A DNA stretch of 64,000 nt from the NCBI GenBank assembly GCA_030248295.1, contig JASANH010000833.1, positions 62,001 to 126,000 of the forward strand. The letters run 5' to 3'. Shown piece by piece: positions 17,937-26,868 of this stretch (the stretch's first letter is position 1; each line of letters begins with the position of its first letter). The notes below the pieces were generated by a model. That model had not been told where the DNA came from and did no database searches. It saw only the letters and a list, made by a program, of their open reading frames with translations. The DNA is from Mesodorylaimus sp. YZB2_4 (Eukaryota; Nematoda; Enoplea; Dorylaimida; Dorylaimidae). Made by a program: the position numbers and the translations under genes.

Positions 17937-19272
17937 GGATGGCGGCAATGAAAATTCTCTGAATATCCCCAACAAGATCAACAGTTCATGCCAAGCATTA
18001 TCTTTCCCATTTTTGATTGCTCGATAAAAATATTTGGTTGGAGTTGAAGGCTTTTGTTATGTTAGTAATGTTAGCAATGTGTCCTATTTTTCCAATTAAA
18101 AGTGTATGGATAATCAATTATGTCGTGTAATTACTTGTATGTGTGGAGTAATGTATTCGTGTATGTGTTGGCTGTAATTTCGCTTAAAACTTTTAACCAC
18201 ACAATAAAAATTGTCACATGAGTACTGAAAACGTAAAATTGAAGTGTTCTTAACTGGGTTAGAAAATAGCTATCTACATTCTTATAGTTGCGTCTAAGTG
18301 GTGCATGAAAGATGGTGATAGAAAACAACTGATGATGAGAATAGTGGGTTGAAAAGTGAATAAGAGTGTTTGCCTGTTTTCCAAATCAATCGTAACCGAT
18401 GTTATTCCTGTTATTCTAGAAAAAGAAAATCCGTCTGAATTTTTATTTGCGGAAAAGTCAAGCTTATTAACCAGATTAACCTCTTTACCATTTCTGTGCA
18501 TACTCTTCAAAAAAAAAAAAAAAAAAAAATACAAAAATACAAAAATACAAAAAAATAAAACAAAATTTGAAAAGTAAAAAAAATGACTGAAATGACTGAA
18601 GATTTCGTGACAAGATTAAGTCAGCTTAGTTAGTACCCGTTGAAAATTTGTGTAAAGTCGCTGATATAAAGAATTATACTCGCATCTTATGCGTAAAATC
18701 GTTGGTTTGTGTGGCTTTGAACTTGTGAGTGTTTTGCTGCGAATCACAAAAATTATCGCTGTGTCAAAAAGTTGAAAAAGGAATTTGTTATTTGATGCCT
18801 GTTTACTTACTGATGGAGCTTTGCCAACTAATAATAAATTTGCAATATAGAGCTTTTTGGGTATAAAATGAATTACGTGCAAAAAGATTAGTTCACGACG
18901 TAGGAAAAGAACAAGAAGGACGATACAACATCAAACGGAGAGAAATAGCAATACGTCATTTAGAGAATGTCCGTGTGTAATCATGTTGCAGTCAAATTAT
19001 AGGTCTACTGTACTTGGTGTTTTGTGTGATTATGCGATAACAAATTGAATATTAACTATCAACGCCTTTTATTTGCAAATTGCATTTTTTGCCTAATGTC
19101 ATATGTAAAAGACAACAGTAAAATACTTTATTCTGACGCTGTAAGTTCGATTAGAAAACGTGAAATATGGTTTTGAATTGGATTGTATTTTTGTATTTTT
19201 TTATTATATCATTGTATTATAATCAAGATTATTATATATTTATCCAGTCTTCATTTATCCATTGTTCAGTGT
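17937..19272. other. Gene-poor region with poly(A) tract
   Basis: About 1.3 kb without a convincing gene, unique in this otherwise packed window. It contains a run of 21 A at 18509-18529 followed by three TACAAAAA units. Scattered short ORFs on both strands (longest under 90 codons) overlap each other and lack promoters. The composition is less AT-rich and the sequence has no obvious large repeat or hairpin. It could be a decayed gene, a retroposed sequence or an insertion from another source. Confidence 0.6.
18509..18560. repeat. Poly(A) tract with A-rich tail repeats
   Basis: Twenty-one A are followed by repeated TACAAAAA units and further A-rich sequence. The pattern resembles the tail of a retroposed transcript, but no target-site duplication was identified. 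Confidence 0.7.
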
Positions 19273-20583
19273 TTATACATTGGTTATCCATTTTTTAAAT
19301 ACTTGGCTTTCGATAATTGATAATTCCAACTGCTCAATTGTGGGGTACTTTTTGAAAGTTAATTTTCGAAAATTAAAATCTGGATCCGCGCAGTCCATAT
19401 CGCAGTAAGGCAGTAGGAGCAGGTTTAGAAAATTGAATAATTCTGAATCTAGTAAAAAAAGATCTTTAACATACCATGCTTTGAGAGTGTGTATTAGGAA
19501 ATGAACATCTGAATAAAAATTTCTAGAATTTGTGTAATTTGCGTACTTTACTAACTTTTGATTTTCGACATTGTAAATGTTTGTAAAGTCAAAATCGTGT
19601 ATTTTAAAAATATAATTTTCGTAAAATGAGAGTCTGTATTTTTTTTTTGTCAATGTTTCGTAGATAATCACCAGGGGTTCTTTTTTTTTGAAAACGATTA
19701 TATTGTCGATCTTCAAATCGTTGTGCACCAAATATTTAAATGATTTGTTAAGTACAATTATCGTCAAAAGTGTTTGGAGAACTAATAGACGGTAGTAATC
19801 TTTGTCTAATTCTGGTGCGGGGTACCCTGTTGTGTGACCGTATAAATTTGTAAATGAAAGAATTGTGTTTCCGGCAATATCCTTTGTAAGATACAGGTTA
19901 GCAGAATCGGCAACACCATTTGGAATTATCAACAAGTGACCAATTTTAAATTCTCCTTCTCTCATAAATAATTTTAAAATATTTGACATATTTGGCCACA
20001 GGTAAATTTTTGAATATTTTCGAAGAAACATATACATTAAATTCGAAATATAATGACTTGAATACTTGATGAATTTCAAATTATTGGTTATTTTTTGAAC
20101 AACTTTGGGTGTAAGTTTTATTCGCATTATATTTGTCTCTAAGAAATTTAAAATAATCAAATACAACTTGATAGTATTTGATAATCCTTCAACTGAAATT
20201 AAACTTTTAGAATACTTTGGGATTACAATAAAATTTTTGAATTTACTTGTAGAGTGGTCTGCTTTTAATTTTTCTTTAATTAATTTTGGAATGTCGTATT
20301 CGTGTTGGTTGGAAGCTTTTGATAATTTGATTGCGTACTCTTTGGAAAGTGTAAAAATACTTCCATAACCTCCAGAGTTAACATGGATACACCCTGTTTC
20401 AATTTCACTACTTTTTAGTAGCAGTCTGTCATTAAGCAGTTTGTTGTTAGCAACCATGAAGTTTTTTAAATTTTGTTTAATATCTTCAACCGCTTGACGG
20501 TATTTTAAATCATTTGGCATACTAAGTGATTCAATTTGATTTTGAAAAAGTAGAAAATATTTGTTTTCAATATTTTCAACCAT
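19273..20583 (-). CDS. F10: Serine/threonine protein kinase (F10-like)
   Basis: A 436-residue protein, almost the length of vaccinia F10 (439). A glycine loop (GGYG, 71-74), the ATP-binding Lys at 86, the catalytic HND (287-289) with Asn294, and a metal-binding HDFDF (329-333, in place of DFG) are visible. F10 is the late kinase needed for the first steps of virion membrane formation, phosphorylating A17 and other membrane proteins. The HND for HRD and DFD for DFG changes are typical of divergent viral kinases. The start lies in ATTATAAATGG, a strong late promoter. Confidence 0.85.
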   Translation of the reverse strand: MVENIENKYFLLFQNQIESLSMPNDLKYRQAVEDIKQNLKNFMVANNKLLNDRLLLKSSEIETGCIHVNSGGYGSIFTLSKEYAIKLSKASNQHEYDIPKLIKEKLKADHSTSKFKNFIVIPKYSKSLISVEGLSNTIKLYLIILNFLETNIMRIKLTPKVVQKITNNLKFIKYSSHYISNLMYMFLRKYSKIYLWPNMSNILKLFMREGEFKIGHLLIIPNGVADSANLYLTKDIAGNTILSFTNLYGHTTGYPAPELDKDYYRLLVLQTLLTIIVLNKSFKYLVHNDLKIDNIIVFKKKEPLVIIYETLTKKKYRLSFYENYIFKIHDFDFTNIYNVENQKLVKYANYTNSRNFYSDVHFLIHTLKAWYVKDLFLLDSELFNFLNLLLLPYCDMDCADPDFNFRKLTFKKYPTIEQLELSIIESQVFKKWITNV

Positions 20584-20640
20584 TTATAATATCCTTAAAT
20601 TCAAAGCTTACATAAGTTAACAGATTTTTAACCAGTTTAA

Positions 20641-21441
20641 ATGGCGATGATTATGAATTCCACTCGTTTTGATATGAAAACATTAAAAGACTCAGATTTT
20701 TTTAATATTGGAATATTTGGTGGTTCTGGAAGTGGTAAAACATTTTTAGTAAAGCATATTTTGAATGAATTAAAAGGAATGTTTACCTTTGTTTTTTTGT
20801 TTATTGGTTCACCATATGGAAAAGACAACAATTTTGAAAGATACGTTTGGCCAAATCATATTTTCAGAACTGACGAAGGAAAAAATGTAATCAGTGGAAA
20901 ATTTGAACAAATTTCCAGCTGGAACAACGAAATTTTAAAAAATGCAAAAGTAAACAATATAAAAAAATTATACATTTTTGACGACATTGGTGACTCTTCA
21001 AGAAATGAATTAAAAAACAAAACAAATGTGTCAAGACACACTAATGAATACTTTATTTTCTTAATTCATTCACACAAACATTTGGATCCTACTACTAGAC
21101 AATCCTTGACACATATAATTTTTTGTAACAATTTTATTAGTATTCCAAGATTATTAGACGAAACTTTTACAAAGGACGTACAAAAAACAATCAGGTCATT
21201 GATTGAAAATTTTACAAAAACTGATAAATTAGAAAATGAACGATCGTACTTTATTGTAAAAATTAACGAGAATAACAAAATGTGGTATTACAAAATTAAT
21301 TCTACCGAAAAAAATCAAGTTGTTAACAGTAACTTTGTATTTACTACTCATTCATTAAGCAGAAAATACTTAATCAATGCTGTAAAAACATTTATTACAT
21401 TTATTAATAAATCGGTACAATCTGAAAGTTCGATACAATAA
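20641..21441 (+). CDS. A32: DNA-packaging ATPase (A32-like)
   Basis: 266 residues, like vaccinia A32 (about 270). The P-loop is GGSGSGKT at 27-34 and the Walker B is YIFDD at 111-115. This FtsK/HerA-type ATPase, universal in nucleocytoplasmic DNA viruses, drives genome packaging into the virion. The start lies in TTTAAATGG. It is divergent from the F10-like kinase with 57 bases between them. Confidence 0.92.
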   Translation: MAMIMNSTRFDMKTLKDSDFFNIGIFGGSGSGKTFLVKHILNELKGMFTFVFLFIGSPYGKDNNFERYVWPNHIFRTDEGKNVISGKFEQISSWNNEILKNAKVNNIKKLYIFDDIGDSSRNELKNKTNVSRHTNEYFIFLIHSHKHLDPTTRQSLTHIIFCNNFISIPRLLDETFTKDVQKTIRSLIENFTKTDKLENERSYFIVKINENNKMWYYKINSTEKNQVVNSNFVFTTHSLSRKYLINAVKTFITFINKSVQSESSIQ

Positions 21442-21484
21442 TTTGAAAATTTGAAAATTTGAAAATTTAAAAATTTGAAATGTA
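21441..21484. repeat. AATTTGAAA tandem repeat
   Basis: Four to five copies of an 8-9 bp AATTTGAA(A) unit lie between the convergent ends of the A32-like and poly(A) polymerase genes. Confidence 0.75.
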
Positions 21485-21502
21485 AAAAATTAAAATAAAT
21501 GT

Positions 21503-23284
21503 TTACAAATCTTCTGGATCTATGTATTTTTCAAACTCTTCCAGTGTTAAAAATTCTTCCATAGTGTTATCGTATCTAACCGTTTGGATACTGAAAAAGG
21601 TATTGTTGCTCATACTGAAAACTTTGTGTGGTTTGCGTTCTTTTTTTCTTGGAATTTCTAAATAGAAATCAGTCATTAAAGAGTGATCCAAGTCTGTAAT
21701 CAATCTCAAAATTAATTTAAAAATTTTAAAATTGTTACGTCTGTAAACTTTATGAATTGAACAAAAAATTCCAAACAAAGATAGACACGAAAGAATATTT
21801 TTTTCAGATATTAAAATCGTAGGTTCGCTGCCGTCATTTTTGTTTTTCAAATATTTATAAAAAACAGAAGAATAGACGTGGGTAAAATATAAAACTTTAG
21901 TGTTATCTTTTGTGACTCCATCAAAAAAGTGTTCCCGCATAAATGTTCCACATGGAATACTAAACTTACCTGCAATAGTTTTTTCTTTTAGTTCTGTACG
22001 AATCGTATTTAAAAATTCTTTACTAGATGGAAACATTACAATTTTTGAAAAATCTAAATCAAAATCTTCTAAATCGATAATTGTATAATTTTCGTAACTT
22101 TCGACGTATTCATCCAGAAAAGTAGTCAAATCCAAAGGAACTTTTTTTATGTATTCTGCTGTAGTTACCTTAGTAGTTTTAAGAATAAAATCCAATAGAA
22201 ACGAATATTTAGTAATTGTAAATTTGATATTTTGTTTGATTTTGTTAAGCCTAATTTTTTCTAAATCTGTCCTAAAAATATTAAAAAACTCAATCAACGG
22301 ATCTACGAAACTGATATTGTTGTATTCGATTTTTGGAATTCTTTCAATTATAAATTCTTGAAGGTAGACGCAGTCAATAATTGTTTTGTTTTTGTATTTT
22401 AAACCCACGTAACCACTAATGTGTGGCACATGAAAAATCATAGTTTTGATATTAAAAATAAAATAAATCAATAAATGAATACAAACAATAAATTGAAATC
22501 CGTGACGATGATAAAAGTCAATATCGTTATTAAATTTTTTATTTGAAATATTTGAAATCAAATAAGAGCCAAAAATTAAATACGAACCGTCTTTTTTACG
22601 ATACGAAAAAGTTTTGATGAGCAAAAATTGACAAAATTTTGTCAAAAGTGCAAATTCTTTTAGTTCCGATTCAGTTAATTCGTTTTTTGCTTTTTTTTCG
22701 TTTTGTATGTTGTTTTCTTCGACTGTTTCGTCAATACCAGATTCACTAGCAGAATCAGACGAAGAAATTGAAATATTTGACAAAATCTGTGACTTTTTTT
22801 TTCTTTTAATTACTGGTAGTGTAATCGACAAATAGTAGTTTTCTAAACTTGAATATTTAATATTGTTACTGGTGTTTCTAACTGGTTCAAACATATCAGT
22901 AAAGTGACTTCCATTTTCGTGGATGGTAATCTTTCCAATTAGTGGTTTGTAGTACTTACAAAAAATAAATTGATAATTTATATGAGAAAGCAAATACTCG
23001 TAATTTTTGTAAATTGTGTTCTGAATCAAAAAATAATTATTTATTCTAGTAATTATTTCATCATTATCCAATTCTGGTGTTTTAACACTTTTCATAAACA
23101 AATCTGCTAATTTTTGTCCCACCAAATACGAAAATGTTTGTTTTTTACAGTTGTTAATATATTCAATTTTAGTAACTGTTTTTGAGGAAAGTATTCCACT
23201 AATTTTTCTTTTGTCGACTTCTGGAACATTAGTTAGGTAGTCATTTAGGATTTCCAACAAATCATAAGTACTGTAATTTGTCAT
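21503..23284 (-). CDS. PAPL: Poly(A) polymerase catalytic subunit (E1-like)
   Basis: 593 residues from the ATG at 23284. The frame is open upstream but has no ATG there. A nucleotidyltransferase core is seen: FGS (238-240), the Asp pair in NDIDF (Asp254 and Asp256) and a third Asp in IIDCVYLQE (304). This is the pattern of poxvirus VP55 (E1), which adds poly(A) tails to viral mRNA in the cytoplasm. The protein is about 110 residues longer than VP55. The extra length includes an acidic Ser/Glu insert at about 172-205 just before the catalytic site. Confidence 0.8.
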   Translation of the reverse strand: MTNYSTYDLLEILNDYLTNVPEVDKRKISGILSSKTVTKIEYINNCKKQTFSYLVGQKLADLFMKSVKTPELDNDEIITRINNYFLIQNTIYKNYEYLLSHINYQFIFCKYYKPLIGKITIHENGSHFTDMFEPVRNTSNNIKYSSLENYYLSITLPVIKRKKKSQILSNISISSSDSASESGIDETVEENNIQNEKKAKNELTESELKEFALLTKFCQFLLIKTFSYRKKDGSYLIFGSYLISNISNKKFNNDIDFYHRHGFQFIVCIHLLIYFIFNIKTMIFHVPHISGYVGLKYKNKTIIDCVYLQEFIIERIPKIEYNNISFVDPLIEFFNIFRTDLEKIRLNKIKQNIKFTITKYSFLLDFILKTTKVTTAEYIKKVPLDLTTFLDEYVESYENYTIIDLEDFDLDFSKIVMFPSSKEFLNTIRTELKEKTIAGKFSIPCGTFMREHFFDGVTKDNTKVLYFTHVYSSVFYKYLKNKNDGSEPTILISEKNILSCLSLFGIFCSIHKVYRRNNFKIFKLILRLITDLDHSLMTDFYLEIPRKKERKPHKVFSMSNNTFFSIQTVRYDNTMEEFLTLEEFEKYIDPEDL

Positions 23285-23348
23285 AGTATTGTAACTGTAA
23301 GTGGTTAGTTGATGATGATTATCTTTCAATTTTTTTTGAGGTATATAA

Positions 23349-23798
23349 ATGAATAGAGAAAATCAGTTATGTATTTGTGTTACAAAAAATAATACTCTGA
23401 TTCCAATCATATATTTAAATGGGTTCTTAAATTACAACATTTTTAACGCTCCAGAGACTACTTCCTGCGAGGTTGTAGGTCCGTGTGAAGAAGTGGATCC
23501 TTGTGGTGGAGACGTAAGTGCCCAAGAATTACTTTCACTAATGAAACCACAAGAAAATTACTCTGCTCATCATCCAACAAAAACAACTGAAGTAAATCCA
23601 GAAGATTCACAAAATCAACAACTACTAGAGCAACCAATTACTGGAGGAAGCACTTCTACTGTACAGAGTTTTATCAATAGTTTGTTAACTGATACAAATA
23701 ATTCACTTAAAAGTAGTGACGTTTCAATTAATCAACCAAATAATCAACCTTCAATATTTGCAAAAAATATTGACGAACTTAATAAGCTGCTCGATTAA
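23349..23798 (+). CDS. Low-complexity late protein with a GGS site
   Basis: 149 residues, starting in GGTATATAAATG (late promoter). It is rich in Asn, Gln, Ser, Thr and Glu, with a Cys/Glu-rich segment near residues 38-52 and a TGGS at about residue 97. The same TGGS occurs in the putative core polyprotein at 33965 and may be a maturation cleavage site. It has no membrane segment. A small virion core protein is a reasonable guess. Confidence 0.55.
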   Translation: MNRENQLCICVTKNNTLIPIIYLNGFLNYNIFNAPETTSCEVVGPCEEVDPCGGDVSAQELLSLMKPQENYSAHHPTKTTEVNPEDSQNQQLLEQPITGGSTSTVQSFINSLLTDTNNSLKSSDVSINQPNNQPSIFAKNIDELNKLLD

Positions 23799-23806
23799 CT
23801 AAAATC

Positions 23807-25243
23807 TTAATTGGTTGAGGATTTTACACTTACAAAATACTCAATCAACGATTGATACTTTGTGATATTTTTTGGCAACTCGTAATTAATTGATGAATTT
23901 TCAGATTTTTTTAGGAAATTGTTTAGTGGACTTTTACCATCCAAATAAAAATTTAAAAGCTCACCAATCGAAGTATTTTTTATATATTTTTCACAGGATA
24001 ATTCTGGTGTATTTGAAGAAATCAACAAATTAAACTTTTGTAAAAATATTTTTTTTTCTGATTCAATGTTGCCGTCTATATTAGAATTATCTTCTAGTTC
24101 GATATCTGTCGAACAGGCGTGCTTACTGTAAAAATAAATTTTTTTATCGTAAAAATAGATTAATCTGTCATCATTGGTTAACGTGTAAAAATACAAGCAA
24201 AAATTAAGTGGGACATTTTCTAAATAAATATATTTTTTATTGTAGGAATGATAACAATCGACCATAAATACTGCGACTCCAGGAATTTTAAAAATGTCTT
24301 CGTCTCTTATAAAAAATAAACTTTTAAGGAAGAATTTTTCGATAACACCTGGAACTAGTACCGTTAGTTTATTTTTTTCAATTTTAAATATTTTCAACGA
24401 AATTTTAGATAAATTTTCTAAAAAATTATATTTTATTAAAATTTTTTCTTTATCTGAATCGGTAGTTATCAACTTTAATACTTTTTCACGATTATAAAAT
24501 CCATAAATAATTATTTCTGAAATATTCTTAATATAAAAATTAATGTAATCAATATTTTCTGAGTATTTCGTTAAAATGTAAATAAGGTGCTCGTAGATAA
24601 AATATATATTTTTTTCAAATGTGAATGTCGTGGTAAGTTCAAATTTTATCAAAGCTTTAAGTCCGTATATCTGGTATGGATTTGTAGTTAAAAAATTAAA
24701 AATTTGATCGTAGAGATTGTAATCCTTTAACAAAAGTAATTCAGTTATGTTTACTGCTCGTGTATTTTTGGAATACACAAAAAAGCATTTTACTTTTTTT
24801 TGTATTTTTTGTTTTATTAAAATAAAATAAACATCTACGTATTCAAAAATGTTAAAACTCTGGTTAGGTAACATATTGTAGTCACAGTTTGATTCGTACG
24901 TTAACGGCATGATAAACTCGGCAAATGGTTTTACATTTTCAATATTCACAAATTTTGTGGCACTTTTTTTTCTGTATCCTGCACTGTTTTCGTACTCACA
25001 GTTATTTTTGATCGTCAAAACAATTTTAGGAATACTCGTAGAACAATACAGTAGTTGATTAGAAAGATTACTGACTAATTCATTGTAATAGGTACAAAGA
25101 TTGAACAAATCATTAGTAGTAATATTTGGAATTTGTTTGTATTTTTTTAAAAATTCTCTGATTTTTAAAATTTGCTCTCTTGGATTTTTAGTAGAATAAA
25201 TGAATGATTCTACGAACTTTTGTACTTTGGAAATCGATTCCAT
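23807..25243 (-). CDS. Unknown 478-residue protein next to the A22-like resolvase
   Basis: Started at the ATG at 25243. The first 44 bases overlap the 5' end of the divergent resolvase gene at 25200. The protein is Tyr/Phe/Lys-rich with no visible catalytic motif or membrane span. In vaccinia the genes around A22 encode A20 (polymerase processivity factor), A21 and A23. A23 is found elsewhere here (40021), so an A20-type role is a positional guess only. Confidence 0.6.
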   Translation of the reverse strand: MESISKVQKFVESFIYSTKNPREQILKIREFLKKYKQIPNITTNDLFNLCTYYNELVSNLSNQLLYCSTSIPKIVLTIKNNCEYENSAGYRKKSATKFVNIENVKPFAEFIMPLTYESNCDYNMLPNQSFNIFEYVDVYFILIKQKIQKKVKCFFVYSKNTRAVNITELLLLKDYNLYDQIFNFLTTNPYQIYGLKALIKFELTTTFTFEKNIYFIYEHLIYILTKYSENIDYINFYIKNISEIIIYGFYNREKVLKLITTDSDKEKILIKYNFLENLSKISLKIFKIEKNKLTVLVPGVIEKFFLKSLFFIRDEDIFKIPGVAVFMVDCYHSYNKKYIYLENVPLNFCLYFYTLTNDDRLIYFYDKKIYFYSKHACSTDIELEDNSNIDGNIESEKKIFLQKFNLLISSNTPELSCEKYIKNTSIGELLNFYLDGKSPLNNFLKKSENSSINYELPKNITKYQSLIEYFVSVKSSTN

Positions 25244-25772
25244 TCTTTCAATCGATGTCGGAACTGCTAAGCCAGGAGTGGTATTTTTTAAAGTAGGAAA
25301 AACTTTCAATCATCTTAGTGACAAAGATTGTTTGTTTATCACTGAAATGTTGTTTTTCACCAAACTTTCATTTCCAACCACAGATTCATTTGTGACATTT
25401 TTTAAAAAATTTTCAAAAAAATTCAAAATTGAAACTTCTAAACTTTTGGTAATCGTCGAAAAACAATTCAGAGGTACCAAAATGGTTGCTTTATACAATT
25501 TTATAATTGGCTACTTTACTGGTATTAATGTTGGAAAAATTATAAAATCTGACCCACCTACTAAATTACTAAAAAGAAAAATAAAAACACGAAACAAAAG
25601 GAAAAAAGAAAGCGTAAATTACGTTAATCATTTATTAAATACGAACTTTAATTATTCTTTAAAAAATAATCACCACGATATTTGTGACGCAATTTTAATT
25701 TGTTTTTTAAATTTATTAAATTTTAAAGAAGTAATTTACGTTTTTAAAAAACGTGAAGTTAAAAATTTTTAA
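25200..25772 (+). CDS. A22: Holliday junction resolvase (A22/RuvC-like)
   Basis: 190 residues, like poxvirus A22 (about 187). The RuvC-type RNase H fold has SIDVGTAKPG (Asp19), VIVEKQFRG (the Glu) and HHDICDAI near the C-terminus (the final Asp pair). A basic patch RKIKTRNKRKK lies between the second and third motifs. The enzyme resolves branched and concatemeric replication products. The ATG lies in AATAAATG (late promoter) and overlaps the divergent gene's coding start. Its end overlaps the next gene by four bases. Confidence 0.88.
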   Translation: MNDSTNFCTLEIDSILSIDVGTAKPGVVFFKVGKTFNHLSDKDCLFITEMLFFTKLSFPTTDSFVTFFKKFSKKFKIETSKLLVIVEKQFRGTKMVALYNFIIGYFTGINVGKIIKSDPPTKLLKRKIKTRNKRKKESVNYVNHLLNTNFNYSLKNNHHDICDAILICFLNLLNFKEVIYVFKKREVKNF

Positions 25773-26416
25773 TACGTTGGAGGTGGTGGTGGATTAGTGT
25801 TGTTGGTAGGTGGTGGATTAGTGTTGTTGGTTGGTGGTGGATTAGTGTTGTTGGTTGGTGGTTGAACTGGTGGATTAGTAGGTGGATTAGTAGGTGGTTG
25901 AACTGGTGGATTAGTAGGTGGTTGAGTAGGTGGTTGAGTAGTTCCGTCTTTTGCAATTTTGAAAAATCTCATTGCTTCGTATACATTTAGTAGAATGATT
26001 GGGATAAAAAGTACACCTGCCATGGCAGATGCCCATACAAATCCATAAACTATCCAAATTGATATTAAAATAATTGAAAGTACTGCCATGATAGCAACCC
26101 ATCTGGCGTTTTTTACGTATGATCCAACTGGTCCGGCAATCTGACTGAGCACAATTCCGACAATTGGTAGTAGTAACATTATTTTTGATAGCATATCAGA
26201 CATATCGTAGTTATTCATGGCTGCAATTCCCATGAAATACAAAAATCCAAATCCACAAAATAGATAAGCCAGTGAATAAAAAGTAGTGTATTTCATTTCT
26301 AAAATTGTCCATTTGCTATAAACGTAAAGAGAATAAATATACCCCAAAAGGGGAATTAAAATTAACAGAATTGTACTTAGCAAAGTGTCTAAACCGTATT
26401 CTGACTGGTTCCACAT
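25769..26416 (-). CDS. Multi-span membrane protein with Pro-Thr-Asn C-terminal repeats
   Basis: 215 residues. About five hydrophobic segments fill residues 10-150. They are followed by a long repeat tail (about 160-215) of PPT and NNTNPPPT units. The repeat is visible at DNA level as TTGGTTGGTGG-like units at 25780-25940. The tail mirrors the PT-rich N-terminus of the protein at 6640, so the two may present similar unstructured surface regions. A TATATAAAT element precedes the ATG by a few bases. The family is unknown. Confidence 0.65.
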   Translation of the reverse strand: MWNQSEYGLDTLLSTILLILIPLLGYIYSLYVYSKWTILEMKYTTFYSLAYLFCGFGFLYFMGIAAMNNYDMSDMLSKIMLLLPIVGIVLSQIAGPVGSYVKNARWVAIMAVLSIILISIWIVYGFVWASAMAGVLFIPIILLNVYEAMRFFKIAKDGTTQPPTQPPTNPPVQPPTNPPTNPPVQPPTNNTNPPPTNNTNPPPTNNTNPPPPPTY

Positions 26417-26481
26417 GGCTATTTATATACGGTAAAAAATTGTGTCAGAAAGTCTCTGGTAGTTTTTTTCCTACTTAATAA

Positions 26482-26745
26482 ATGATGGCCAGCCAAGGAG
26501 TAAATTCTTGTATGCTTAGAAGAGAAAATGAAAAATTAAAGTCAAACGCCAATTATATTACAAATAAAATTAATACATTGTTTACCTATAATCTTTCGTT
26601 TACACTATTTGTATGTCTGATACTTGTTTCAATTATTTTATTTATAATTAACTACTTTATGCCATCTGATTGGATTACGTATTTGGTAGCAATTGGCGGG
26701 CCAATTTTCATGGGGCTAATTTTGATACTAATCTTTTACAATTAA
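26482..26745 (+). CDS. Small two-span late membrane protein
   Basis: 87 residues starting in TTAATAAATGATGG. The N-terminal 30 residues are charged. Two hydrophobic segments follow at about 33-55 and 60-84, ending at the C-terminus. It is similar in layout to poxvirus A14/A13-type envelope proteins. It is divergent from the multi-span gene at 26416. Confidence 0.6.
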   Translation: MMASQGVNSCMLRRENEKLKSNANYITNKINTLFTYNLSFTLFVCLILVSIILFIINYFMPSDWITYLVAIGGPIFMGLILILIFYN

Positions 26746-26868
26746 TTTTAATTATTTAAATAAATGTAATTATTAATTTTAACAATTAATTTTATAAAAG
26801 TACAATGAATTCATTTAGCGTTTTTATTTTTCTTCATTTTTTTTGATACGTCTTTTTTTTCATGATAA

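Noticed and set aside
18131..18882. Short ORFs in the gene-poor region (18131, 18274, 18356, 18616)
   Set aside because: They overlap on opposite strands, are partly made of poly(A)/poly(T) translation and have no early or late promoter.
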